From Holophagaceae bacterium (GTDB taxonomy: Bacteria > Acidobacteriota > Holophagae > Holophagales > Holophagaceae), in NCBI GenBank assembly GCA_025353305.1, contig JANXQX010000110.1:1-11750 (forward strand): DNA of 11,750 nucleotides, given 5' to 3'. Below the pieces are notes generated by a model that worked only from the letters and a program-made list of their open reading frames with translations, was not told the origin of the DNA and made no database searches. The translations under genes were made by a program, and so were the position numbers. Numbering within the stretch: the first letter of the stretch is position 1; each line of letters opens with the position of its first letter. This document shows positions 5,530-11,750 of this stretch, piece by piece.

Positions 5530-7046
5530 GGCTTCTCCTCTGGTTTCTGGATGATCTCCAGCCCGACGGTATGAAGGGGCGCCTCCGAGCGTTCGTTCCA
5601 TTGCAGCTTGCCGCCGAAGGCCTTGGCCAGGTGGAGGATCCCTTCCTTCGTCTCGGGCAGCATGGCGTCCTTGATTTCGGGATGCAGGGTGATCAGGACC
5701 GTGGCGCCCCTGAGCCGTGGGCCCAAGCGGGCCATCTCGCGGTAGACCGAGAGCACGGCGGTTTCAGCGCTGAGGCGCCGCCCCGAACCCTCGCAGTGGG
5801 GACACGGGGTCGTCAGGAGCCGGTCCAGGCTGGGGCCGGTTCGTTTGCGGGTCATTTCGACCAGCCCGAAATCACTGATCTCCACGGCCCGGGCATGGTT
5901 GCGATCCCTCAGCAATTCCTCCTGGAGCTGCTTCATGACGGTCTCCCGGTGGGCCAGGTCCATCATGTCGATGAAGTCGATGACGATGATGCCGCCGAGG
6001 TTGCGCAGCCGCAGGTGGCGGATGATCTCGGGGATGGCTTCGAGGTTGGTGATGTAGACAGTCTCTTCCAGGTCCTTCTTGCCCACGAACTTCCCGGTGT
6101 TCACGTCCACGCTTACCAAGGCTTCGGTCTGATTGATGACGATGGAACCGCCGTGCTTCAAGAAGACTTTCGGATGCCGCGCGGCCTCGATCTCCTTCTC
6201 GATGGCGAAGGCTTCGAAGATGGGCAGGTCCGAGGTGAAGTGCTTCACCCGTTCCACCCACTCCGGATGCAGCTTGCCCACGAAGTCCACTACCTCCCGG
6301 TAGGTGTCCTCCTGGTCCACCCAGAAGCTCGAGACCTCCTCCCGGAAAAGATCCCGCAACACCTTCTGAAGCAACCGGGAATCCTGCCACACCAGCGCCG
6401 GGGGCCGACTCTCCTGGGTCCGCTCCTGGACTTCAGCCCACAGCTCCCGCAGAAAGGTCACGTCGGCAACTAAGTCCTCATCCTTTTCGCCGATGGCGGC
6501 GGTCCGCACGATGAAGCCCTCGCCGGGCTGGGTGTGGCCCTTGATGAGGGTCCGGAGACGTTCGCGCTCCTCGGTATCCGTGATTTTTCGGGAGATGCCC
6601 ACATGATCGATGCCCGGCATGAACACGAGGAAGCGCCCCGGGAAGCTGATGTGCCGGGTGAGCCGCGGCCCTTTGCTGCCGATGGGATCCTTCACCACCT
6701 GCACCAGCACCTCATCCCCCTCCTTCACAGGCGGCAGGTTCACGGGAAAGGCCTGGAACTCCAACACGGTTTCCACGTCCTCCTCCTCGGACGGGTCCTC
6801 GGTACCCAGCCGATGGGCTTCTGGCTCGTCAAGATAGAGGAACCCATCCTTGGAGCCGCCAATGGTGACGAAGGCGCTCTGCATCCCCTGCAGCAGCTTG
6901 GCCACCCGGCCCTTGTAGACATCTCCCACCTGACTGACGTGGGCGGTACGTTCGATGAACAACTCGCAGACCTGCCCATTCTCGAGCAGCGCGATGCGCA
7001 TCTCCATCGGGGTCGCATTCACGACCAGAGACCTACGGACTTCCAT
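5526..7046 (-). CDS. rng: Ribonuclease G (RNase E/G family)
   Basis: Endoribonuclease of the RNase E/G family, acting in 16S rRNA 5'-end maturation and mRNA decay. At 506 residues it matches RNase G and lacks the long RNase E scaffold tail. Visible in order: the N-terminal strand VVNATPMEMRIALLENGQ (8-25); an S1 domain (about 38-130, GDVYKGRVAKLLQGMQSAFVTIG); an RNase-H-like/5'-sensor region (HISFPGRFLVFMPG); catalytic metal residues in SVDVNTGKF (D314) and IVIDFIDM (D357); and the zinc-link motif CPHC at 415-418. An acidic insert (DPSEEEDVE, about 84-92) sits in the S1 domain. GAGAGGG precedes the ATG by about eight bases. The gene follows panD after 122 bp and overlaps the dCMP deaminase gene by four bases. 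Confidence 0.95.
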   Translation of the reverse strand: MEVRRSLVVNATPMEMRIALLENGQVCELFIERTAHVSQVGDVYKGRVAKLLQGMQSAFVTIGGSKDGFLYLDEPEAHRLGTEDPSEEEDVETVLEFQAFPVNLPPVKEGDEVLVQVVKDPIGSKGPRLTRHISFPGRFLVFMPGIDHVGISRKITDTEERERLRTLIKGHTQPGEGFIVRTAAIGEKDEDLVADVTFLRELWAEVQERTQESRPPALVWQDSRLLQKVLRDLFREEVSSFWVDQEDTYREVVDFVGKLHPEWVERVKHFTSDLPIFEAFAIEKEIEAARHPKVFLKHGGSIVINQTEALVSVDVNTGKFVGKKDLEETVYITNLEAIPEIIRHLRLRNLGGIIVIDFIDMMDLAHRETVMKQLQEELLRDRNHARAVEISDFGLVEMTRKRTGPSLDRLLTTPCPHCEGSGRRLSAETAVLSVYREMARLGPRLRGATVLITLHPEIKDAMLPETKEGILHLAKAFGGKLQWNERSEAPLHTVGLEIIQKPEEKP

Positions 7047-7168
7047 GGCTATACCCTCTCAAGAATTCGGCAAGGGGGCAGCGCGCTCCCTCCCACTCCC
7101 CCGAGGGCGTACCGGCCCACGGGCGACTCCTTCTTTTACCAAGACGTGGATGGTCCTGGGAAGGGTTA

Positions 7169-7546
7169 TTACACCGGAGTCCTCTCCTGGGAGGCTACGG
7201 AGGTGATGCGATTGCGCTCATCCACGAAGATCACCTTGGGGGTGTGGCGGGCGGCCTCCGCCGCGTCCAGCCAGCCGTAGGAGGCCAGGATGACCAGATC
7301 CCCCGCCTGAACCAGATGGGCTGCGGCGCCGTTGATCCCCACTTCCCCCGACTCCGGCGTGCCCGGGATGACATAGGTGGCAAGGCGGGACCCGTTGGTG
7401 ATGTCGTAGATATCGATCTTCTCGTTCTCCAGGAAGCCAGCGGCTTCGATCAGCAGAGGATCAAGGGTGATTGAGCCCACATAGTTGAGATCCGCGCGGG
7501 TGACCGTGGCGCGATGGATCTTTCCAAGCAGCAACTGGCGAAACAT
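7169..7546 (-). CDS. panD: Aspartate 1-decarboxylase proenzyme
   Basis: Makes beta-alanine from L-aspartate for pantothenate synthesis, using a pyruvoyl group formed by self-cleavage. The 125-residue length is normal. The cleavage site G24-S25 is in NYVGSITLD, exactly where the family cuts. Other hallmarks are FRQLLLGKIHRATVTRADL at the N-terminus, NGSRLATYVIPG, and GINGAAAHLVQAGDLVILASYG in the core. Start ATG 7546 is fixed by AGGAGGT at 7559-7553 and by the family N-terminus; the longer open frame runs back through the leader. It has its own pan-type hairpin directly before the ribosome-binding site although it lies downstream of panB-panC. It is followed by rng after 122 bp. Confidence 0.96.
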   Translation of the reverse strand: MFRQLLLGKIHRATVTRADLNYVGSITLDPLLIEAAGFLENEKIDIYDITNGSRLATYVIPGTPESGEVGINGAAAHLVQAGDLVILASYGWLDAAEAARHTPKVIFVDERNRITSVASQERTPV

Positions 7547-7552
7547 TGGGGT

Positions 7553-7585
7553 ACCTCCTGGTCCAGGCCCTAGCGGGTCCCAGCC
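7553..7585 (-). promoter_or_regulatory. pan-type leader hairpin and ribosome-binding site of panD
   Basis: On the minus strand the 5' arm GGCTGGGACCC and the 3' arm GGGCCTGGACC close a four-base loop, GCTA. The arms pair fully (allowing two G-U pairs) if one adenosine bulges on each side. A hairpin with two bulged adenosines is the description of the pan RNA motif reported upstream of pantothenate genes. The 3' arm runs directly into the Shine-Dalgarno AGGAGGT (7559-7553). The panB leader has the same 11-base 5' arm and an identical 3' segment, differing only in the loop. Regulation of panD translation or stability is the likely role. Confidence 0.75.
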
Positions 7586-7616
7586 AAGTGTGAGATGCGT
7601 CAAAAGTCGTCAACAG

Positions 7617-7982
7617 TTACTGGAACAGGACCACGTGAAGGTCCACGCCGACCTTCGGAAGGGGAACGGGGGGCGGCGCGAGGGGGAGTTTGAGGGCATT
7701 CTGGATTTCAACTTGCAAGGATCCCGTGAGCCCCGTCCGCAACTGCCACTGCCCCTCAATGAGGAACCATGCCCGATCGGCACGGCCCGGGTCGAAAGCG
7801 ATGTATGGCCGCTCGGGGATCTGGCTCCCGAACTTCTTGGCCAAGCCCGGAGGGAGTCCGCCCTTCTTGGCCAACCCGGGTGGAGTGCCCTTCTTCTTGG
7901 CCTGGCCGGGGGGGACCGCAGCGGCGCTGGGCGCAGCTGCGGTGATGAATAGCAGACCGGACATCAGAATGGGCATCCACAT
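7617..7982 (-). CDS. Small secreted protein with PPGLAKK repeats, unknown function
   Basis: I do not recognise a family with a known function. The 121-residue product starts with a signal peptide (about 1-22: hydrophobic core MSGLLFITAAA, then a likely cleavage after APSAAA), so it is probably exported to the periplasm or beyond. Right after it come three 10-residue repeats beginning PPGQAKK (24), PPGLAKK (34) and PPGLAKK (44), proline-rich and strongly basic. The rest (about 55-121) looks like a small beta-rich domain (YIAFDPGRADRAWFLIEGQWQLRTG) ending VDLHVVLFQ. AAGGAG precedes the ATG by six bases, and the gene begins 17 bp after panC ends, so it is translated from the pan operon. A tie to pantothenate synthesis is not evident from its sequence. 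Confidence 0.75.
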   Translation of the reverse strand: MWMPILMSGLLFITAAAPSAAAVPPGQAKKKGTPPGLAKKGGLPPGLAKKFGSQIPERPYIAFDPGRADRAWFLIEGQWQLRTGLTGSLQVEIQNALKLPLAPPPVPLPKVGVDLHVVLFQ

Positions 7983-7999
7983 GGGAATCTCCTTGGCGG

Positions 8000-8884
8000 T
8001 CAGCTGGGATCCAGATGATTGATGAACTGGATCCCCTCGTCGGTGGGGGAAAGCACGACGTTGTCGATGAGCCGAGTCTTGCCCACCATTACAGCCACAC
8101 AGAGGGCGGCAGTCCGCGTGACCTCGCCGCTCAAGGGTTCAGCAGAGTGGGCGTCCACTAGCTGGCAGTACTGGATCTCGTCGGCGCCCGAGAACTGCTC
8201 GCGGGCGATGGCAATCAGGCTGGAGGCTTGGCGATCCCCCTGCTGGAAGGCCTCGTTGGCGGCCATGAGACCCCGATGCAGACACAACGCCCGCAGGCGA
8301 TCCTCGTGGCTCAGGTAGCTGTTCCTGGAACTTATGGCCAAGCCATCCGCTTCCCGGATCGTGGGAGTCGCCACGATGTCCACGGGCATGTTCAGATCCC
8401 GGATCATGCGGCGGATGACGGCGATCTGCTGCAGATCCTTCTGACCGAAAAAGGCCAGATCCGGCTGAACGATGTTGAACAGCTTCGCCACCACCGTTGC
8501 CACGCCCCTGAAATGCCCTGGACGGAACTTGCCGCAGAGGATATCTCCCAGAGGCCCTGGTTCCACGAAGGTGCTGAACCCGGTGGGGAAGATCTCCGCG
8601 GCCTCGGGCAGGAACAGGACATCCACCCCCAGCTTCAGACAGAGATTCTGATCCCGTTCCAGATCCCGCGGATAGCTGGCTAGATCCTCATTGGGGCCGA
8701 ACTGGGTGGGGTTCACGAACACCGAGACCACCGTGCTGTTGCAGCGGGCCGTGCTCTGTTTGATCAGAGCGGCATGCCCCTCGTGCAGATAGCCCATGGT
8801 TGGCACGAACCCAATCCGCTGTCCCCCCTCCTGAAGCGCCTTGAGGGCCATTCGGATTTCAGGGATGGTTCTCACGATGCGCAT
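8000..8884 (-). CDS. panC: Pantothenate synthetase (pantoate--beta-alanine ligase)
   Basis: Joins pantoate and beta-alanine using ATP, the last step of pantothenate synthesis in the cytosol. The 294-residue length is normal. Nucleotidyltransferase motifs are clear: PTMGYLHEGH (28-37, the HIGH-like signature), VNPTQFGPNEDL (58-68), RPGHFRGVATVVAKLFN (121-137), FGQKD (146-150) and ISSRNSYL (184-191, KMSKS-like position). ATG 8884 gives MRIVRTIPEI, which matches the family N-terminus. A TTG two codons upstream (8890) has better spacing (seven bases) to the GAGGAG site, so translation may begin there. The ribosome-binding site overlaps the panB stop codon, so panB and panC are coupled. It is followed after 17 bp by the small secreted protein gene. 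Confidence 0.96.
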   Translation of the reverse strand: MRIVRTIPEIRMALKALQEGGQRIGFVPTMGYLHEGHAALIKQSTARCNSTVVSVFVNPTQFGPNEDLASYPRDLERDQNLCLKLGVDVLFLPEAAEIFPTGFSTFVEPGPLGDILCGKFRPGHFRGVATVVAKLFNIVQPDLAFFGQKDLQQIAVIRRMIRDLNMPVDIVATPTIREADGLAISSRNSYLSHEDRLRALCLHRGLMAANEAFQQGDRQASSLIAIAREQFSGADEIQYCQLVDAHSAEPLSGEVTRTAALCVAVMVGKTRLIDNVVLSPTDEGIQFINHLDPS

Positions 8885-8901
8885 CGGCAAAGTACTGCTC
8901 C

Positions 8902-9798
8902 TCAGCTTGCTTGGTTGCCTCCATCCAATATACCGGATGGGGATCGCCACTGTCCTAAAGTTGCCCGGGCAGCTTCTGGAAGCATATAGGACTCCGCTGC
9001 GCCAGGGAACGCCCCATCCTGGATGTCTTTGATCCATCTAGAGATAGCCTCCGTCATCAGGCCGAAACCGTCCAGGTAACTGCGCACGAATTTCGGTGCT
9101 GGGTCGGGGATCAGACCCAACAGATCATGGAAGACCAGTACCTGTCCGGAACAATGGGGACCCGCCCCGATGCCGATGGTCGGTACGATCAGTTCCTTCG
9201 TGATGCGAGCGGCCAACTCGGCCGGTACCCCTTCCAGCAGTACCGCGAAGCAACCCGCGTCCTGAAGGCGGAGGGCATCCTCCAGGATCCGGACGGCGTC
9301 CCCGCCTTCACGGCCCTGGACCTTGTAACCGCCCATGACGTTCACAGACTGGGGGGTGAGTCCCAGGTGGCCCATGACAGGAATTTCAGCATCCACCAAG
9401 GCCTTGATCATGGGCAAGCGTTTCTGCCCCCCCTCCAGTTTCACGGCCTGGGCGCCCTTCTGCATGAACCCCCCGGCGTTCCGTAGGGTGTCTTCCACGC
9501 TCAGGTGGTAGCTGAGATAGGGCATGTCCACCATCAGGAAGGCCTGGGGCCGTGTCCGGGCCACCGCTTCCAGATGGTGGTTCATCATGGCCATGGTGAC
9601 GGGGAGCGTGTTCTCGAAGCCGAGACAGACGTTGCCGATGCTGTCTCCCACGAGAATGACGTCGACCCCCGCGGCATCGGCGATCCTCGCTGTAGCTGCA
9701 TCGTAGGCCGTGAGCATGACGATCTTCCGACCCTGGGCCACCATCTTGTGCAACTCAGGGATGGCGACGCGGGGATGGGTAGCCGGTGTGTGACTCAT
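8902..9798 (-). CDS. panB: 3-methyl-2-oxobutanoate hydroxymethyltransferase
   Basis: First committed step toward pantoate: adds a hydroxymethyl group from 5,10-methylene-tetrahydrofolate to alpha-ketoisovalerate. The 298 residues form a TIM barrel with the family motifs: MLTAYDAATARIAD (28-41), ILVGDSIGNVCLG (48-60, metal ligand D52), FLMVDMPYLSY (87-97, metal ligand D91), AVKLEGG (118-124, metal ligand E122), GHLGLTPQSVN (143-153), LLEGVP (187-192, catalytic E189) and TIGIGAGPHCSGQVLVFHDLLG (207-228). Start ATG 9798 is set by AGGAGGT at 9810-9804; a longer open frame upstream runs through the leader hairpin. It is the first gene of the minus-strand pan block, and its pan-type hairpin suggests feedback control at the RNA level. 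Confidence 0.97.
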   Translation of the reverse strand: MSHTPATHPRVAIPELHKMVAQGRKIVMLTAYDAATARIADAAGVDVILVGDSIGNVCLGFENTLPVTMAMMNHHLEAVARTRPQAFLMVDMPYLSYHLSVEDTLRNAGGFMQKGAQAVKLEGGQKRLPMIKALVDAEIPVMGHLGLTPQSVNVMGGYKVQGREGGDAVRILEDALRLQDAGCFAVLLEGVPAELAARITKELIVPTIGIGAGPHCSGQVLVFHDLLGLIPDPAPKFVRSYLDGFGLMTEAISRWIKDIQDGAFPGAAESYMLPEAARATLGQWRSPSGILDGGNQAS

Positions 9799-9803
9799 GA
9801 ATA

Positions 9804-9837
9804 ACCTCCTGGTCCAGGCCCTTGCAGGGTCCCAGCC
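9804..9837 (-). promoter_or_regulatory. pan-type leader hairpin and ribosome-binding site of panB
   Basis: The 5' arm GGCTGGGACCC and the 3' arm AGGGCCTGGACC enclose a short loop (TGCA region) and pair with one bulged adenosine on each side. The 3' arm abuts the Shine-Dalgarno AGGAGGT (9810-9804), with the ATG five bases further on. Apart from the loop it is identical to the panD leader. Only one hairpin is visible here, whereas pan RNAs often occur as one or two. Confidence 0.78.
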
Positions 9838-9931
9838 GTGCCCCACCAGCATGAATCCCGACGGTCCTCGCGTCCACAAATTCTGAGCAGTGCGGCGCTG
9901 CGTCGTGCGATCGACGCGGTCTGGATGGGCG

Positions 9932-9959
9932 GTTATACCTGCACAACGCGCCACCCAAA
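9932..9959 (-). promoter_or_regulatory. Possible promoter for the panB operon
   Basis: On the minus strand, TTTGGG (9959-9954) and TATAAC (9937-9932) are separated by 16 bases. Transcription from about 9925 would give a leader of roughly 125 nt that includes the pan hairpin. The -10 is good and the -35 is poor, so this is a tentative call. Confidence 0.35.
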
Positions 9960-10060
9960 CATCTATCCGATGGAGGATTAAACCTTTCAGAACTCTGAGG
10001 CGTCTAAGGGTCTACCAAGGGGAAAGCCCAGCCTCGTGGAACCCACCCCGAGCGCTCCTC

Positions 10061-10080
10061 TTCTCGGGATTTCTCGGGAT
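10061..10080 (+). repeat. Tandem 10-bp direct repeat before the small lipoprotein gene
   Basis: TTCTCGGGAT occurs twice head to tail, ending 14 bp before the AGGAGGT of the next gene. Ten-base spacing puts both copies on the same DNA face, so a regulator site is possible, but nothing else supports this. Confidence 0.5.
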
Positions 10081-10104
10081 ATAGACTTTGGATAGGAGGT
10101 TGTG

Positions 10105-10257
10105 ATGAAGATTCGTATTTTCCTTATGGCTATAGGCTTAACCGTCCTCAGCCTGTCTTTGAGCTGCATCTACCCCTATTACGGTCCCTATGACGGTCGG
10201 GGTTGGCATGGGGGGCATGGGTATAGAGGAACGGGACATTGGCATGGAGGAAGATAG
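10105..10257 (+). CDS. Small putative lipoprotein, 50 residues, Gly/His/Tyr-rich
   Basis: A short gene starting at ATG 10105, four bases after AGGAGGT (10094-10100), and ending TAG at 10257. Residues 1-20 form a signal peptide: MKIR, then a hydrophobic core (IFLMAIGLTVLSLSLS), followed by C21. The box before the cysteine reads S-L-S-C, not the preferred L-x-A/G/S-C, so lipid attachment is likely but not certain. The mature part is about 29 residues, rich in glycine, tyrosine and histidine (CIYPYYGPYDGRGWHGGHGY, ending HWHGGR); it could bind metal or simply be a disordered surface tail. It is followed by a strong terminator, so it may be a single-gene transcript. I know no named family that fits. 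Confidence 0.65.
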   Translation: MKIRIFLMAIGLTVLSLSLSCIYPYYGPYDGRGWHGGHGYRGTGHWHGGR

Positions 10258-10332
10258 CGGGCCTGGAACTTTCCTCGGTGGCCCTGCATCCTATGGGTGT
10301 CTGGCCCAAGAACCTCCTCCTTTTGGACCCCG

Positions 10333-10358
10333 AAGCCCCTCGCCGTGAGGGGCTTTTT
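10333..10358 (+). terminator. Rho-independent terminator
   Basis: A nine-base stem, AAGCCCCTC / GAGGGGCTT, with loop GCCGT is followed by a T-run (10354-10358). It ends the transcript of the small lipoprotein gene, 76 bp after its stop codon. Confidence 0.88.
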
Positions 10359-10442
10359 CGTGCCAGGGGATTGGCCGGATAACCTGGACTGAAGTCGGCC
10401 CATGGGCGCCAGGCATACCACACAGGGGCCTGCCAGGAGAAA

Positions 10443-11069
10443 ATGGTTCCCGTCCGTAAGCCCGGAGTCCCTATGCCGCGTAAAGCCATGTCTCGTACCA
10501 ACCCCAGCGCCTTGGCTTGCCTGGGGATCGAGGAGTCGGCCCAGGTGCTGACCCTGCTGCTCAAGAACCATCCCCAACTTCGGGATGAGGCAGATGCATT
10601 GGCTTTGAGGATGATCACAGCGGTGGAACCCAAATGCGTGGCCGATGATCTGGTTTTCGCCTTCGAAGACATCGAGCAGGAGGACATCTGGGACCATTCG
10701 GGTGCTGACCGTTACGGTGGCTATACCGATCCGGGTGAGGCTGCTGACGACCTATGTGAGGAAAGGCTCAGACCTTTCCATGAGGAGTTGGAGCGACTGT
10801 TTGCCATGGGTCTGGCGGAACCCGCCCTGGCCCAGGTCAAGGGGATGCTGCTCGGCCTGCACCAGGCCAAAGCAACTCTGCCCCCGGATGCGGAGGAATA
10901 TCCCGCCGAAAGTGGCGCCTTTAGCGTTCTCGAGGCCTGGGTCCGCCATACCCCTGCCGAGGCTGACCCCCAGCTGATGGCCTGGATCGCCAAGGAACTC
11001 CCCGATTGGGCTGCGCATTTGGAAAACACGAAGGTATTGCTGAGGAAACCCGCCGGGAAGGCACCCTGA
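10443..11069 (+). CDS. Uncharacterised 208-residue acidic helical protein
   Basis: I do not recognise this protein. It begins at ATG 10443, with AGGAG about four bases upstream; in-frame ATGs a little downstream (MPRKAMS, MSRTNPS) are alternatives. No signal peptide or membrane segment is visible, so it is probably cytosolic. The sequence is mostly helical and acidic: a leucine-rich segment (VLTLLLKNHPQLRDEADALA, about 35-54), an acidic patch (FAFEDIEQEDIWDHSGADRY), then amphipathic helices (ERLRPFHEELERLFAMGL; LAQVKGMLLGLHQAKATLP), and a C-terminal tryptophan-containing segment (LMAWIAKELPDWAAHLENTK). The GGYTDPGEAADDL stretch in the middle is the most distinctive motif. Codon use and composition match the neighbouring core genes, and the frame is long and intact, so it is very likely a real gene. 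Confidence 0.7.
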   Translation: MVPVRKPGVPMPRKAMSRTNPSALACLGIEESAQVLTLLLKNHPQLRDEADALALRMITAVEPKCVADDLVFAFEDIEQEDIWDHSGADRYGGYTDPGEAADDLCEERLRPFHEELERLFAMGLAEPALAQVKGMLLGLHQAKATLPPDAEEYPAESGAFSVLEAWVRHTPAEADPQLMAWIAKELPDWAAHLENTKVLLRKPAGKAP

Positions 11070-11135
11070 TTCGGGATGCCGAGCCCGGTTAGGATTCACG
11101 ACAAAATGACATAGTCATTTGGTTTTTGGCAAAAT

Positions 11136-11291
11136 CTAATAGTTCCATGCGCCCTGTAAGGCGGATTCCACGATCCAAATTTGGGCCAACTCCTTGTCAG
11201 TGACCTTTATCCCGAGTTCGTATTTGCCGGGATCGAGCTTCGCCCGGATCTTGAGTCCCTTGCGCGTGGTGACTCTACGCCGAGCACCAGG
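11136..11291 (-). pseudogene. C-terminal remnant of an ISAzo13-type transposase
   Basis: The minus strand reads RVTTRKGLKIRAKLDPGKYE, continues LGIKVTDKELAQIW, and ends QGAWNY followed by a stop at 11138-11136. The pattern T-T-x-x-GL-x-x-x-A-x-LD, Y, GIKV-x-D-x-E and final G-x-WNY is the C-terminus I associate with ISAzo13-family (Rhodopirellula-type DDE) transposases. Going upstream the frame meets TGA at 11294-11292, and no further transposase sequence is recognisable in that frame; a neighbouring frame (LVDALTWCSA) might be a frameshifted continuation. The rest of the element is missing, so this is a decayed fragment. Confidence 0.65.
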
Positions 11292-11611
11292 TCAACGCGT
11301 CCACCAGCTGCGAGCCGTGGACCCCCCCCGGTATTCGTCCTTTGGAGGCCCCACCTAAAAACACCCGGTGGGGTGCAGGATAGTCAATGCTGGTGAGCAT
11401 TCAGCCTCTCCTGCCCCGATCGTCCCAGTTTTCCGCGCGTATGAGAGCCTCAGGTTATGTGGAGTTTCAGGAAGGCGAGCAGGAGAGACCTTCCTTGATG
11501 TCGGTCCCCCGAAGAATGAACCTAAATGAAGTAAAACATTGCGGTCTGGTTGCGGATTGACCAAAAACAGGAAGACCACCTAGTTGATGGTCCGTAAAGT
11601 GCTGTCTTCAT
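11292..11611. other. Gene-free stretch between the transposase remnant and tRNA-Pro
   Basis: About 320 bases with no convincing gene. It holds a run of eight C (near 11321), a seven-base-pair hairpin at 11349-11373, and otherwise nothing I can interpret. The short open frames here lack ribosome-binding sites and recognisable protein sequence. It may be further decayed mobile DNA. Confidence 0.5.
11349..11373. repeat. Inverted repeat CCCCACC / GGTGGGG
   Basis: Seven perfect base pairs (11349-11355 with 11367-11373) around an 11-base loop. There is no T-run on either side, so it is not a convincing terminator. Confidence 0.4.
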
Positions 11612-11688
<77 letters not shown>

Positions 11689-11750
11689 ACGGTCTAACAG
11701 TGTAGCGCAAGGTCATGGGATAGCCAGAAGGCTCTGGGTCTCTGCTGGCG

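Noticed and set aside
4918..5574. 218-codon plus-strand frame opposite the dCMP deaminase gene
   Set aside because: Antisense to a clearly conserved zinc deaminase; no family features and no ribosome-binding site.
5571..7280. Long plus-strand open frames opposite rng
   Set aside because: They are antisense shadows of a GC-rich gene; the rng protein on the other strand has all catalytic motifs and a proper start.
11100..11115. Short inverted repeat ATGAC-ATA-GTCAT near the transposase remnant
   Set aside because: A five-base stem is too short to interpret as a transposon end without its partner.

Overview
The window suggests a GC-rich Gram-negative bacterium. Core genes have strong AGGAGG ribosome-binding sites, and the pantothenate genes carry pan-type leader hairpins. 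Acidobacteriota (Holophagae-like) or a deltaproteobacterial relative are my best guesses, made from the look of the proteins only. The window splits into a mobile/accessory half (about 38-4896), a conserved metabolic block on the minus strand (5092-9798), and a mixed right end (9799-11750).

Accessory half. The first 37 bases look like the start of recA on the minus strand. Next comes a complete IS630-family insertion sequence (141-1324, flanked by TA), a hicA-hicB toxin-antitoxin pair, a complete group II intron on the minus strand (2024-4108) with its own reverse transcriptase/maturase, and a GNAT acetyltransferase gene. The region ends at a 46-bp fragment of a tRNA-Arg(UCU) gene that starts at the anticodon loop and runs to CCA, the footprint left by a tRNA-targeting integrase. 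Two copies of a 42-bp element (a perfect 26-bp palindrome plus a constant 16-bp tail) lie inside the intron. One adds about 12 codons in frame to the maturase gene; the other sits in the ribozyme portion upstream of the ORF. The arms differ between copies only by compensated changes. I consider this the most unusual signal in the window.

Metabolic block. panB, panC, a small secreted repeat protein, panD, rng (RNase G) and a dCMP deaminase gene run in one direction with short gaps or overlaps. PanB, PanC and PanD supply the committed steps of pantothenate (coenzyme A) synthesis. panB and panD are each preceded by an almost identical hairpin with two bulged adenosines that abuts the Shine-Dalgarno sequence. 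This matches the architecture of the pan RNA motif and suggests common control of both genes.

Right end. A 50-residue putative lipoprotein gene, a clear rho-independent terminator, an unrecognised 208-residue protein gene, the decayed C-terminal end of an ISAzo13-type transposase gene, and an intact tRNA-Pro(UGG) gene on the minus strand.
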